54,231 nt of DNA from Methanobacteriaceae archaeon (GCA_023249725.1 JAHFBZ010000004.1:1-54231), one strand, 5' to 3'; positions 22,061 through 33,696 are shown, numbered from the stretch's first letter. Numbers and translations: made by a program. The notes: a model not told the origin generated them from the sequence alone.

Positions 22061-22602
22061 TTCTTTTCCCCCTTTATTTTTAATATTAAATTTTATTAAT
22101 TGCATTTTTGTGTAAAACAAAAAATTATATTATTATATTTTATATTATTTTTATATATATTATGTATTTATATTAAAATCATATAGAAAGTTTTTTAAGC
22201 ATATTAAATTTTTTTAAATAAATTAATATTAAATAGAAATAATTTAGAATTAATTGAAATAAATTAATTTGAACTATTAATTCTGGATATTAATTAATTT
22301 TAAAAAACTTGTTTGTTTGATATCGGTGAAATAGGAGCATAAACTAATTTTTTCACGATTTGTGATTTTTCACTGCGTAATTTCTTGTATGCTTTATCAA
22401 AAATAATTTTAAACAGTGAAAATATATTTTACAATTTTTATCATAAAAATGCAGCACCAAAACTATATATTTATTTATAAACAATAAATTAGATTGTGAA
22501 TTTCAAATTGTCCACTTTCTGCATCATCATAAATATTCACATATTTACAATGATAAAAACGGACAAGAAACTCTAAAAATTGTAAAAGGAGGTGAAAAAT
22601 AG
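22061..22602. promoter_or_regulatory. Divergent intergenic region between two secreted propeller proteins
   Basis: About 540 bp separates two divergently transcribed surface-protein genes. It contains the AAGGGGG ribosome binding site of the left gene (about 22069-22075) and AAAGGAGGTGA (about 22585-22595) for the right gene. An A+T-rich core with TATA-like runs lies around 22130-22165, and an imperfect dyad TCACGATTTGTGA lies near 22352-22366. No further gene is visible. Confidence 0.5.
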
Positions 22603-24102
22603 TTGATCAAAAAAGAACACAAATTAAAACAAATAACACTTTTAATGGCTTTGATTGCACTGATATTTATTTCTATTAGTCCGGTTATGGCTGATTCGGT
22701 CGATGCCCTGGCTGACAGTCAGTACCCTAAAGCCATGAATGACAACCAGAACAGTGGACAGTCCCAGTATGTTGGACCTCAAAACAATAGTACCCAATGG
22801 AACTATACCACTGGAGATCAAAACAGTCAAATAAATCATGCACCCTCTATCGGTCCCGATGGCACCATATACCTACCAACTCGATTCAAAAATGGTACAA
22901 ATTATCTGGCTAATTTATATGCATTGAATCCAGATGGAACCAAAAAATGGAATTACACCATTTTAGATGGAATCTTGAATGAGAACTGTTACAATTCATT
23001 TGAGGGATCTCCAGCCATTACAGCTGATGGTACCATCTATATTACTGGTGCATTCCATGATAATACTCGGACTTACGGTATGGTGTATGCCTTTAATCCT
23101 GATGGAACTGTAAAATGGAAATACATCCTTAACGAAGGGTCAACAGTCTACATGAGTGGACCTCCAGCAGTAGGGACTGATGGAACTATTTACTTCAGTA
23201 GCAGCTATTACGAAGGAGGATGGAACGCTAAATTAAACGCATTAGCTCCTAACGGTGCTAAAAAATGGGAATATGATGTTTCCCAAGGACAGTATGGTAA
23301 TAATGTACCATCTCCAGCTATAGCCCTAGATGGAACTATCTATTTTGTATATCACAATTCGTCTTATAGTGGTAGCATAGTTAACCTATGTGCCTTGGAC
23401 CAGAATGGAGGTATAAAATGGGTTTACCAATTTAATGGCGGAGTAAGATCACATCCAGCAGTGGCCAGTGATGGAACTATCTACTTAACAGGTGACAATG
23501 GTAAATTATATGCAATAAACCCAGATGGAACACTTAAATGGCAATATACGGCTCAAAAGGGAGATTACACTGGTCTTATGACTGCTCCTTCAGTATCTAA
23601 AGATGGTACTATATATGTAGGAGGTTATTTCAAAGAAAATGATGGATATCCTGGTATTTTGTACGCCATTAATCCGGATGGAACTCTTAAATGGAGTTTC
23701 ACCACTGTTCGTCAAGTCGGTATAAATCCCGTAATAGGTGCAGATGGAACCATTTACTTTGGTGATGGTGGTGGCGATGATACATTCTATGCTTTAAACC
23801 CGGATGGAACCATTAAATGGTCATTAGCAGTTAATCCAAGTACTTCAGCAGCTCTATCTAGTGATGGTACCCTATACTTCGGGGTTTTCACTGATGGTAG
23901 CAATTATCTCTACGCTATTCAAGGACCCGGATCTAATCCAGGAAACGATACCAACAATACCAACAACACACCTGTTAACGCATCAACCACTACATCATAT
24001 GACACCGTGGGAATGCAAAACACTGGAATGCCATTAACTGGAGTAATCCTGGCATTTTTAATGGTTGTAAGTGGATTTATATACACCCATAAAAAGGAAT
24101 AA
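22603..24102 (+). CDS. Secreted PQQ-like beta-propeller protein with C-terminal membrane anchor
   Basis: A 499-aa surface protein. The start is a TTG at 22603 with a strong AAAGGAGGTGA. The signal peptide is visible (ITLLMALIALIFISISPVMA). The body is about eight PQQ/propeller repeats of the form DGTIY......LYALNPDGT.KW.Y (for example around residues 105-120, 160-175, 300-320, 350-370 and 400-415). A Thr/Asn-rich linker (NNTNNTPVNASTTTS) leads to the C-terminal motif MQNTGMPLTG, a hydrophobic helix and the basic tail THKKE. This is a tripartite sorting-signal layout and resembles the end of the broken surface gene at 31596. Ligand unknown; these repeats usually mediate binding rather than catalysis when the enzyme motifs are absent. 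A hairpin terminator follows. Confidence 0.88.
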   Translation: MIKKEHKLKQITLLMALIALIFISISPVMADSVDALADSQYPKAMNDNQNSGQSQYVGPQNNSTQWNYTTGDQNSQINHAPSIGPDGTIYLPTRFKNGTNYLANLYALNPDGTKKWNYTILDGILNENCYNSFEGSPAITADGTIYITGAFHDNTRTYGMVYAFNPDGTVKWKYILNEGSTVYMSGPPAVGTDGTIYFSSSYYEGGWNAKLNALAPNGAKKWEYDVSQGQYGNNVPSPAIALDGTIYFVYHNSSYSGSIVNLCALDQNGGIKWVYQFNGGVRSHPAVASDGTIYLTGDNGKLYAINPDGTLKWQYTAQKGDYTGLMTAPSVSKDGTIYVGGYFKENDGYPGILYAINPDGTLKWSFTTVRQVGINPVIGADGTIYFGDGGGDDTFYALNPDGTIKWSLAVNPSTSAALSSDGTLYFGVFTDGSNYLYAIQGPGSNPGNDTNNTNNTPVNASTTTSYDTVGMQNTGMPLTGVILAFLMVVSGFIYTHKKE

Positions 24103-24136
24103 TGGGATTTTACATCCCACTCCCAATTTTTTTTTT
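24103..24136 (+). terminator. Hairpin plus poly-T terminator after the PQQ-propeller gene
   Basis: TGGGAT (24103-24108) and ATCCCA (24114-24119) form a 6-bp stem with a 5-nt loop, followed by a run of about ten T starting at 24127. It begins right after the stop codon of the propeller gene. Confidence 0.7.
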
Positions 24137-24259
24137 AATCCCTAGATCATGTAATAAAACAGTTTACAATACCTTAGAACTGTTTGAAAACTTATAGTTT
24201 TTAGTAATCAATATATTTTTCCTTAAAAAAAGAAGCCTATGAAAAACATTTATTAATAG

Positions 24260-24277
24260 TTAGTTAGATAAAACTAC
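24260..24277. promoter_or_regulatory. Probable MarR operator upstream of the marR-like gene
   Basis: TTAGTTAGATAAAACTAC matches 15 of 18 positions of the perfect palindrome at 24731-24748. It lies 16 bp before the regulator's start codon and ribosome binding site, a position suited to autorepression. Confidence 0.6.
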
Positions 24278-24292
24278 ATATTGAGGTGGAGT

Positions 24293-24712
24293 ATGAATCA
24301 TGAACTTGAACTGGTAGAATCTATGGATAAATTAAGCACATTTATGGAAAAATTCCATAAGAAGATTCTAAGCGGAGATTTAAAGAATTTTACTTTGAGG
24401 CAACTATATTATATTGAATTAATCCATAAAAACGACGATATTAGCGTTTCAGAAATAGCGAAAATGCTTGAAGTCAAAAAATCCACTGTTTCTATAGCTG
24501 TTAATCAGCTTATCGATCAAGACATTGTAATCAAAGCCCAGTCAAGTGCCGATAAACGCCAGTATTTTCTCCAGCTCACATTGAAAGGCGAAGGTATAAT
24601 GGAACTACATATGCAAGTCCATAAAAACATGATTAAAGAGATTTTAGAGATTTTGAATCCAGAAGAAGCTGATGAATTCATTAAAATTGTAGATAAAATT
24701 ACAAACATGTAA
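24293..24712 (+). CDS. MarR-family transcriptional regulator
   Basis: A winged-helix regulator of about 139 aa. The helix-turn-helix lies in DDISVSEIAKMLEVKKSTVS with the recognition helix STVSIAVNQLIDQDIV; the wing contains SADKRQYFLQLTLKGE, the typical DxR..... beta-hairpin of MarR. The frame is open from a TTG at 24281, but that codon lies inside the ribosome binding site (GAGGTGGAGT), so the ATG at 24293 is the start. A palindrome sits just upstream and a perfect version follows the gene, in front of the methyltransferase gene, suggesting that the protein controls itself and that neighbour. MarR proteins commonly respond to small aromatic or oxidising ligands; the ligand here is unknown. 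Confidence 0.88.
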   Translation: MNHELELVESMDKLSTFMEKFHKKILSGDLKNFTLRQLYYIELIHKNDDISVSEIAKMLEVKKSTVSIAVNQLIDQDIVIKAQSSADKRQYFLQLTLKGEGIMELHMQVHKNMIKEILEILNPEEADEFIKIVDKITNM

Positions 24713-24730
24713 TTTTTTTTATCTATATGG

Positions 24731-24748
24731 TTAGTTTTATAAAACTAA
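24731..24748. promoter_or_regulatory. Perfect 18-bp palindrome, probable MarR operator of the methyltransferase gene
   Basis: TTAGTTTTATAAAACTAA is a perfect inverted repeat between the regulator's stop (24712) and the methyltransferase start (24838). A 15/18 copy precedes the regulator gene. The TTTTATAAAA centre resembles a TATA box, so binding would block transcription initiation. Confidence 0.65.
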
Positions 24749-24837
24749 TTGAATTAATAAATGCGATACAGAAACATTTTAAAAAAGAATGAATTTAGCG
24801 ATATTCAGATCCCATATTTTAAAAAGGAGGTAAAATC

Positions 24838-25614
24838 ATGAAACAGAGAGATAAGGACCGTTTTCATTCATTGAAAATGGCAGATGCCTACAACCAGATG
24901 TGCCAGATGCTAGTTCCAGGATATGATTTTCTACAGGATACTTTAATAAACATTTTAAAATTTGAAGATATTAAAGAAATAGTTCTTTTAGATTTAGGGG
25001 CCGGAAGCGGTATCTTCTTGGAAAAAGTATTAAATGAATTTCCTGATTCAAAATGCTATTATTTAGACTACTCTGACGATTTCATACAGGTTGCAAAAGA
25101 AAGATTAAGAAAATACGATGACCGTGTTACTTTTATAAAGTCTGATTTTTCTGGAAATTGGGAATCAAAAATTAGTGAAGCCCCCACGGTAATTACTTCT
25201 TCATCGGCAATTCATCATCTATCCAGTGAGAATAAAAAGAAGCTTTATAAAAAATGTTATGGTACATTAAAAGAAGAAGGCTGGTTTTTCAATATTGATG
25301 AAATGAAAACTGTTAATGAATACGCCTACATAAAAAACCTTTATTACTGGGTATATCACGCCAATAAACAAAAAAAACAGCTTTCAGATGATGATAAAGA
25401 TACTTATCTTAAATGGATGGATCAATTCAACAATTGGAAAAAGCGAAATGTTGATGATATTGATAAACCCAAAAAGGAAGGGGACGATATCCATGAATCA
25501 TTTTTAGCACAATTAGATTGGTTAAAAGAAATAGGTTTTGTCGAAACAGACGTATTTTCCAAGCATTTCTTGTGGTGTTTAATAGGTGGTAAAAAGGTAT
25601 GTGGAACTTTTTAA
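24838..25614 (+). CDS. Class I SAM-dependent methyltransferase
   Basis: A 258-aa cytoplasmic methyltransferase. SAM-binding motif I is LLDLGAGSGIFLEKV (about residues 50-64), followed by an acidic residue after strand 2 (YYLDYSDDF), and by ITSSSAIHHLSSENKKKLYK, the motif-IV region of UbiE/MenG-like enzymes. The ATG at 24838 has AAAAGGAGG about 7 nt upstream. The acceptor is unknown. The catalytic half resembles the shorter methyltransferase at 45897-46526 (both have FPDS/FPDT and IxxxHHxLSSE patterns), so they are probably related. The palindromic operator upstream makes this the likely target of the adjacent MarR protein. Confidence 0.85.
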   Translation: MKQRDKDRFHSLKMADAYNQMCQMLVPGYDFLQDTLINILKFEDIKEIVLLDLGAGSGIFLEKVLNEFPDSKCYYLDYSDDFIQVAKERLRKYDDRVTFIKSDFSGNWESKISEAPTVITSSSAIHHLSSENKKKLYKKCYGTLKEEGWFFNIDEMKTVNEYAYIKNLYYWVYHANKQKKQLSDDDKDTYLKWMDQFNNWKKRNVDDIDKPKKEGDDIHESFLAQLDWLKEIGFVETDVFSKHFLWCLIGGKKVCGTF

Positions 25615-25748
25615 AAAGTCACTCGCATGAGCACGGTGATTTTGAAGTAAAGTTTCAATTCTTATTTTATTGGAAAAGCTTCTGCAACTAATAAATTATA
25701 TATGATTTATAAGTATCTTACTCATAACTGAATATACGTATATAGTTA

Positions 25749-27083
<1,335 letters not shown>

Positions 27084-27274
27084 ATCATCATCTTCTTATT
27101 TTAAAAACACTAATTAAATATTTATGTGGCATGAAATTCTCATATCTAATCAAAATCTTAATGAATCTAATCATACTGGTTTAAGATGTTGTTATTTATA
27201 ATTAGAAGTTAAGAATTACTAATATATATATAGGCCGTCTATTAGATAAAAGTTCAAACTGTGATATTAGTTTA

Positions 27275-27632
27275 CTATAGTTTTTTCCAGAGATATATCC
27301 TCTCGGGGAGTTTAAAATTAGGGACCTGTATATCCAAACTACTATAAAATGACTTCAAAGCATAAATATTTAATTTGATAGTTCCATTGGGGTTTCCCTC
27401 GTTTTCTAGCTTTCTTTTAAATTTTAAAAAATAAAGATTAATCTTCCTATCCCTCAATTTAATACCCTTTTCATCTTCAGCATATGCTTCCAAGATAAGT
27501 TCATCCGGTGTTTTACCAATTAATTCACAAAAGTTTTTCAGCAATTAAGATAGGCTTTTAGAGTTGATTTTTCTAATCTTTTCTTAGTACCCATAAGTCA
27601 ATATGATCTTGGGAGGCAACATCAAATTTCAT
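27275..27632 (-). pseudogene. Remnant of a tyrosine-recombinase (phage-type integrase) gene, N-terminal domain only
   Basis: An ATG at 27632 with AAAGGAGATTC upstream begins MKFDVASQDHIDLWV. The frame then shifts to GTKKRLEKSTLKAYLN and shifts again to LKNFCELIGKTPDELILEAY, which continues open to 27275 and ends IYLWKKL. Joined, these pieces give the SAM-like core-binding domain of archaeal integrases (STLKAYLxxLKNFCELIGKTPDELI is the characteristic part). At least two frameshifts are needed and the catalytic Arg...His-x-x-Arg...Tyr domain is missing, so it cannot be active. It is probably the trace of an old integrated element, and lies just upstream of another broken gene. Confidence 0.7.
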
Positions 27633-28110
27633 ACTAGAATCTCCTTTAAGTAATACTTATTATTGTATTACTAATATATTTTATAGTATTATATTTGTGT
27701 TTTTCCTTGCCACATGTTCGTTAAATCTACATATGACGAACTTGACCATTTTTTCACAGTATTTCCCACATTATCTCTTAAAATATGAAAATTTTTCTTT
27801 TATTTTCTCGAGAATTATTAATATGATGTACAATTATGTGTATTGAATGATTCTATTGACCTGAACTCTATTTTTAATACAAATATATTGGCCTTATATG
27901 ATTTTTTTATTAATTTGTTCTTGAATTTGCTTGAATTTTATTAATATTGCTTTATTTTAAATTAGACATTTTTTAGATAATTTCTAAAATAATTATGAAT
28001 TGTTCAATTAAAAAGTTATCATATTAAAAATTATTGGCCAATATAGAAAAAAACATGATAAATAATTAATTATGTTTCTAAGACCATATATTATACATAA
28101 TAGTAATATA
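27633..28110. other. A+T-rich gene-free stretch before the broken surface-protein gene
   Basis: About 480 bp with no supported ORF. It holds the ribosome binding site of the integrase remnant (27637-27648, - strand). At its right end are TATA-like runs (ATATATTATACATAAT around 28085-28100) that could serve the surface gene. Confidence 0.5.
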
Positions 28111-28124
28111 AAGGAGGTGAAAAT

Positions 28125-28145
28125 TTGAAAAGGGGGGAAAAGTGA
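28125..28145 (+). CDS. Six-codon upstream ORF overlapping the start of the surface-protein gene
   Basis: A strong AAGGAGGTGA (28111-28120) is followed by TTG at 28125, which opens a frame of six codons (MKRGEK) ending in a TGA whose first bases overlap the GTG at 28142 as GTGA. It could be a leader peptide for translational coupling. The simpler alternative is that a one-base loss in the G6 run (28132-28137) separated the original TTG start from the signal peptide, as the gene is damaged elsewhere. Confidence 0.3.
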   Translation: MKRGEK

Positions 28146-31100
28146 AAAAGAAATTGATTATAATGAGTTTATTCATGGTAGTCATGGTGCTTTTCATGGC
28201 TGGATCAGTATATGCTCAGCCTGTAGAAGCAAATAAAACAGCCCAAGTAACCGGGGTTGATACAGCCACGGTTAACATAGAAGTGAATGGATCCAGTGAT
28301 TCAACCAGACTTCCTGCTGATGTGGTTTTTGCCATAGACGCTTCTGGAAGTATGAGTACCAGTGACCCCCACAGGTCTTAGAAAAACGGGAGCCATTACT
28401 TTCATAAACAAAATGAACAACACCACCGATAAAGTATGTGTAGTTAATTGGGCTAACATAATAAAACAACAGCAAGGTTTAACCAGTAACTTTACTCAGG
28501 CCATTAATGTAGTGAACCAGAACACTCCTGGAGGAACAACCAATGGTGCTCTGGCAATGCAAACCTCCATTAATATACTCAGTTTATCCTCACTTCCCGC
28601 TAATCAAAGGAACATCATCTTACTAACAGATGGAGACTTTAATGCAGGAGGTAACTCTACAAGCACTCCTAACCAGAGGGCTATATTTTTTGCCACTCAG
28701 GCTAAAGTCTGGGATATAATGTCTACACCATAGGTTTGGGACCAGACGTTAATGCTAATGTATTAACACAGATGGCATCTGTTATCAACGGCGTGCCGCA
28801 ATATTATTTTGCCAACAATGCCTCGGTCATAGACAGCATCTATAACAAGATATTCCAGAGTATAACCACTAAAGCTAAAGATATAACAGTAACAGACGTT
28901 GTACCCAATTACATGACCTATGTAGGAGCTACCATTGCACCCACAACCAATGTTTTAAACCCAGATAATACCAGAACATTAACCTGGTTTATATCAAGTC
29001 TGGGACAAGGACAAAACTGGAACGTAAGTTACAATTTAATGTCAATGAAGAACGGATTCAACATTCCCACCAACTTAGTAGCTAACATTACTTACACAGA
29101 CCCACATAACAACCCAGGAAGATTAACATTACCCATACCTCTAGTGGACTTCCCAGCATGTCTTAATGTGACCAAAGAAGGAAATCCTGAGCCAATTTGG
29201 CCTGGTAGTTTGTTAACTTACCACATGACTATACAAAACAATGGTCCACATACTGCCTGGAACGTGAGCTTTTCGGACACCATACCTGCATCTTTAACTA
29301 GTGGGGTACAATACTCACTGGATAATGTTAACTGGAATCCGTACGCCTCAGGACAGAATGTAGTTCTTGGAAATCTGCTGTTGGTCAGACTGCTACTTTT
29401 TGGATTAGAGGTATTGTAGATATAAATACTCAAGCTTCAGGTACTATCACCAACACGGTGAATGCATATCTTAATGGAACATTAAATAATAGTGCCACAG
29501 CAATCAACAATTTAATTCCCGCTGCAGACCTGGCCATAATAAAAACAGCAAACCAAACACTAGACCTAACCTCTGGACAAAATGTGACCTTCACCCTAAC
29601 AGCTACAAACCTCGGACCCAATGACGCAACTAACGTAATGGCATACGACCCCATACCCACAGGAATAGCATCATTTGGTGCTACAAATCCTAGTCAGGGA
29701 ACTTGGGATCCTATTACTGGAATATGGAACATAAGAACTCTAACATTCAGTCAAATAGTGACTCTTACCTTTAATGCCACCATAGATAATCCATTCATTG
29801 GAAACATAACCAACAACGTCAATGTCAACGGAACTGAATTCGACCCCAACCCACTAAACAACCACGACTCAGTACAACTAAGTGTCAATCAGCCATACGT
29901 GCCCGTAGCGGATATGACCATCATAAAAACGGTGGATCATTCAACACCAGATTTTGATGATACCATCCACTTCACAATTGGTGTGTGCAATAAGGACCTG
30001 ATCCAGCAGAAAATGTAGTGGTCCAGGATTTATGGCCAGCAGGCCTGATCTTCGTATCATCAACAGTACCATTTTCAGTCGTAGGGAACGTTTACACCTG
30101 GAACTTGGGAACCATAGGACACAACCAAAATGCAACAATAAATATAATTGCAATAGTAAACGCCACCGGGTTAATAACCAACTTCGCTAACGTAACCACA
30201 ACAACCTTCGATCCACACCCAGACAACAACTCAACTGTCAACGTGACCGTGGATCCGTCTGCACATGTAGTACTAAACAAAACAGTTGACAATCCAACAC
30301 CAGATTATTGGAGTTTAGTAACATTCACTATTATCTTTACTCTTCATAAAGAATGGAGAGCAATGCAAGATGGAACACCAATAACCACAGCACAATACCA
30401 AGATAACGTCTGGATTATCTTTAATGCAACAAATCTCGGCCCAAGTGATGCTTCAATCACTCTAAGTGACACTATACCAGCAGGATTCGCACCTGCCAAT
30501 TACTGGCAATATAAATTTGATTCAGGAAACTGGGTTAACATGCCATTAACATGGGGAAGTGGGGTCTCAGGAGTACCTAGTACGGTAGGATAAACAGTTT
30601 GGATTGCCATACCTGGACAGATAACAGTTGCTAATACAACATTAACCAACACAGTAATTCAAACAGCACAATCCACATTCAACCCACAATACCCACAAGG
30701 ACCACCATACGGCAATGCAAGTGCACAATTGGACATACCACCACATTCACACGTGGTAATAACAAAAACGGTGAATAACTCTACTCCAAACTATGGAAGT
30801 ACAATTATATTCACGGTAACAGCACATAACAACGGACCAAACGATGCCTCAGACGTGCAAGTAGTAGATAACTTACCAACAGGACTAGTATTCGTTTCAT
30901 ACCTATCTTCACAAGTAATATATGACTCCACAACGGGATGTGGAATGTAGGAACATTATTAAACAATACTAACGCAACTCTAAACATAACCGCACTGTAA
31001 ATGCAACAGGGGAAATGACCAACTGGGCTAACGAAGCTAATGCTACTATAAACGTACCAACAGCAGCAAGTTTGAGTATAACTAAAACAGCTAATCCTAC

Positions 31101-31596
31101 TAAATTAACTTTAGGACAACTAGTGACATACATGATCAAAGTAAAAAATAACGGACCAGACACAGCAATAGGTGCATTTGTACTTGATTTATTGTCTGAT
31201 GGATTCCAATATGTTTCTTCAGTGGCCAGTACTGGATCTTACAATCCAGCCACCGGACTATGGACTATTGGTGATCTTCCAAATGGTTCCAGTGCAACTC
31301 TTAGCATTTTAGCTAAAACTATTAAAAATGGTGTTTGGGAAAATGTTGCAACTGTTGGTTCAAGTTCATTTAATCCTAATCCTGGAACTAACAGTTCTTC
31401 AGCTGTTGTTGATGTGATTAGGAATGGAACTAATGGAACCAATGGTTCTAGTGGTAATAACGTCCCTATACAAGATACAGGAGCTCCATTAGCTTTATTA
31501 GCAATTGCAGTATTGACTATAGTCGCAGGAATAGTAATGCCCAAGGAAAAGATTGATTTCGGGGTAAAACCCACTTTTTTTATTTTTTTGAGTTAA
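28142..31596 (+). pseudogene. Broken surface-protein gene: signal peptide, vWA domain, DUF11-type repeats, C-terminal anchor
   Basis: Six shorter ORFs in shifting frames join into one reading of about 1150 codons. Order: signal peptide (LIIMSLFMVVMVLFMAGSVYA); vWA domain with MIDAS FAIDASGSMS and ILLTDGD; then about five DUF11-like repeats (TKTANPTKLTLGQLVTYMIK, NNGPDTAIGAFVLDLL and similar); and C-terminal IQDTGAPL, a hydrophobic helix and PKEK. Apparent lesions: an extra C in the run at 28366-28370, one base lost at about 28711 (G run), about 29374, about 29995, about 30938 and about 30995, and a CAA-to-TAA nonsense codon at 30591. Such proteins are displayed on the cell surface and bind ligands or each other. 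Neighbouring genes are intact, so either this gene is dead or this stretch was poorly sequenced. Confidence 0.82.
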
Positions 31597-31800
31597 TGAA
31601 AATTCTTTGAATTTGTTTTATAGATAAATATTTTAAATTTGCTTTTTTATCAATAGATTTTATGGCCTGTTTTTTAGATTTTTGATTCATATTTAGGATT
31701 CATTAGTCATTTATAGGTTCCATTATTTTTTAGAAAAAAGTTAATATTGTGAAGTAAATAATGTAAAAATAATATAGTAACAATAATCTAGGGAAAAATA

Positions 31801-32241
31801 ATGAATATTAAAATTAAATACTTAATAATTGGAATAATAGGTATGGCCATTGTAACAGCTTTATGGCGATTATCAATTTTTAATGACGTTTATAGTAATA
31901 TCGGTGATTCTATAAGCTATTTAACCACATTAGGATTTCTACTACTTTTAGCAATACCTATTATAATAGGATACAAATCAAAAGGAAATCCGATTATCTT
32001 TGGTTTTATATTAGGAGTAACAAATTTAACAATAGATCAAATATTACTCAATCAGAATACTCAAAATTTGCTTTCAAGTACTGAAACAAGATCAACTGCA
32101 TTGTATATGATTTCTACTGGAGAATTACATTTCCTACCTACAATTGAAAATACAATATTAGTAATCTTCCTATCTATTGTTTTAACGTTCATTGGAACAT
32201 CATTCAATAAAAAATTTACTCAACAACCAATTGAAGATTAA
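31801..32241 (+). CDS. Small membrane protein of unknown function, four predicted helices
   Basis: A 146-aa product with hydrophobic segments at about 6-24 (YLIIGIIGMAIVTALW), 42-62 (LTTLGFLLLLAIPIIIG), 68-88 (PIIFGFILGVTNLTIDQILL) and 118-136 (TILVIFLSIVLTFIGTSF), and a short polar tail. The ATG at 31801 follows AGGGAAAAATA. No family is recognised. It lies about 200 bp after the broken surface gene on the same strand and is probably an independent transcript. Confidence 0.6.
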   Translation: MNIKIKYLIIGIIGMAIVTALWRLSIFNDVYSNIGDSISYLTTLGFLLLLAIPIIIGYKSKGNPIIFGFILGVTNLTIDQILLNQNTQNLLSSTETRSTALYMISTGELHFLPTIENTILVIFLSIVLTFIGTSFNKKFTQQPIED

Positions 32242-32646
32242 AAAATATTATTTAATATGGTTATGGACTTTATATGCTCAATTAATCATTATCTTTTTTA
32301 GCTTATTTGAATTCAGGTTAATCTTTATATTAAAACATTTTAAGCCTTCTTTGGCTAAATGGATAAGATATTTTTTCTAATTCTACTAATATTTTAAAAT
32401 TAAACATAAAATAGATAATAATTGTATTCATATATTCAATAAAAAAACTCTAATAAAAATCTTAATTTTAGCAATACTCTGCTTATTTTGTATAAACTTA
32501 TTTACTCAATTAGCATATAGTAGCATAACTATAATTAAATCAATTAAGATTCTTTATATATTCAATAATTAATAGGGATTATATGGGTCTTTTTGGGCCT
32601 AATTAATTATCCTCTTTATTATAATTGAAATAAGTAAGGTGAAGCC
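32242..32646. other. Gene-free A+T-rich stretch before hypD
   Basis: About 400 bp with no supported gene; the open frame at 32192-32380 has no recognisable composition or ribosome binding site. The right end holds the hypD ribosome binding site (AAGGTGAAGCC just before 32647) and TATA-like runs around 32550-32560. Confidence 0.5.
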
Positions 32647-33696
32647 ATGAAAAACTTATCCAGGGAAATTGTGGGAAGGATTGAAGAAATATCCCAACCA
32701 GTAAAAATAATGCACGTTTGCGGGTCTCATGAACACACTATAATGCATCACGGAATCAGAACACTACTTCCTGAAGAAGTAGAAGTGGTGGCCGGGCCAG
32801 GTTGTCCAGTTTGTTGTGTACCTGCACGTGAAATTGATGAATGTCTCCAACTGGCCGAGAAAGGAGTAACCATAACTACCTTTGGGGACATGCTCCGAGT
32901 ACCGGGTTCTGAAAGTTCACTGGCTGAGGCCAAAGAAGATGGGGCCGATGTTAGGATAGTTTATGGGGTGAATAATGCGGTGGAAATTGCTCAAAAACTG
33001 GACAATGAAGTAGTATTTATGTCAGCTGGATTTGAAACCACGGCTCCCACTACTGCGTCAGAATTACTGGCCGGACCGCCAGAAAACTTTTCCATACTTT
33101 CCTGTCACCGAATGATTCCACCGGCACTCCAATTTTTGATTGAATCGGGTGAAGTGAACTTAAATGCACTCATAGAGCCAGGGCATGTTGCTACTATCAT
33201 AGGCACTAAACCGTACGAAATTTTTTCTGAAAAATATGGAATACCTCAGGTAGTTGCAGGATTCAATCCATTGGACGTTCTAATGGCGGTTTACATGATA
33301 CTGCGACAGATCAAAGCTGGAAAAGCCGAAGTCCAAAACGAATACAAACGAGCTGTCAGGGAAGAAGGTAATTTAAAGGCCCAGAAAGCTTTGGACGATG
33401 TATTTTATATAACTAGCAGAGAATGGAGAGGATTTCCAGAAATTCCAGATTCTGTTATGGAAGTTCGAGATGAATTTTCCCAGTTTAATGCCCGCGAAAA
33501 ATTCGACATAAAAGTTGAAAGGGTAAAAGAAGCACCTACTGGTTGTATATGTGGCCCTATTCTTAGGGGAGTCGCTCGGCCAGAAGAATGTAAGTTATTT
33601 AAGGAAGAATGTACTCCAATGAATCCTATTGGGGCGTGTATGGTTTCTAAAGAAGGTACCTGTAATATTGCCCATCGTTACAGTTCCCTTAAATAA
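32647..33696 (+). CDS. hypD: Hydrogenase maturation protein HypD
   Basis: HypD is the Fe-S scaffold on which, with HypC, the Fe(CN)2CO unit of [NiFe]-hydrogenases is assembled; methanogens need it for their hydrogenases. The 349-aa protein has the signature motifs: MHVCGSHEHT (C25 in the conserved CGSHEHT), GPGCPVC (C53, C56), the central SAGFETTAPT, SCHRMIPPAL, EPGHVATIIG and AGFNPLDVL, and the C-terminal cysteine cluster in GCICGPILRGVARPEEC and ECTPMNPIGACMVS. The ATG follows AAGGTGAAG. It stands alone here; the other hyp genes are not in the window, as is usual in Methanobacteriales. Confidence 0.95.
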   Translation: MKNLSREIVGRIEEISQPVKIMHVCGSHEHTIMHHGIRTLLPEEVEVVAGPGCPVCCVPAREIDECLQLAEKGVTITTFGDMLRVPGSESSLAEAKEDGADVRIVYGVNNAVEIAQKLDNEVVFMSAGFETTAPTTASELLAGPPENFSILSCHRMIPPALQFLIESGEVNLNALIEPGHVATIIGTKPYEIFSEKYGIPQVVAGFNPLDVLMAVYMILRQIKAGKAEVQNEYKRAVREEGNLKAQKALDDVFYITSREWRGFPEIPDSVMEVRDEFSQFNAREKFDIKVERVKEAPTGCICGPILRGVARPEECKLFKEECTPMNPIGACMVSKEGTCNIAHRYSSLK

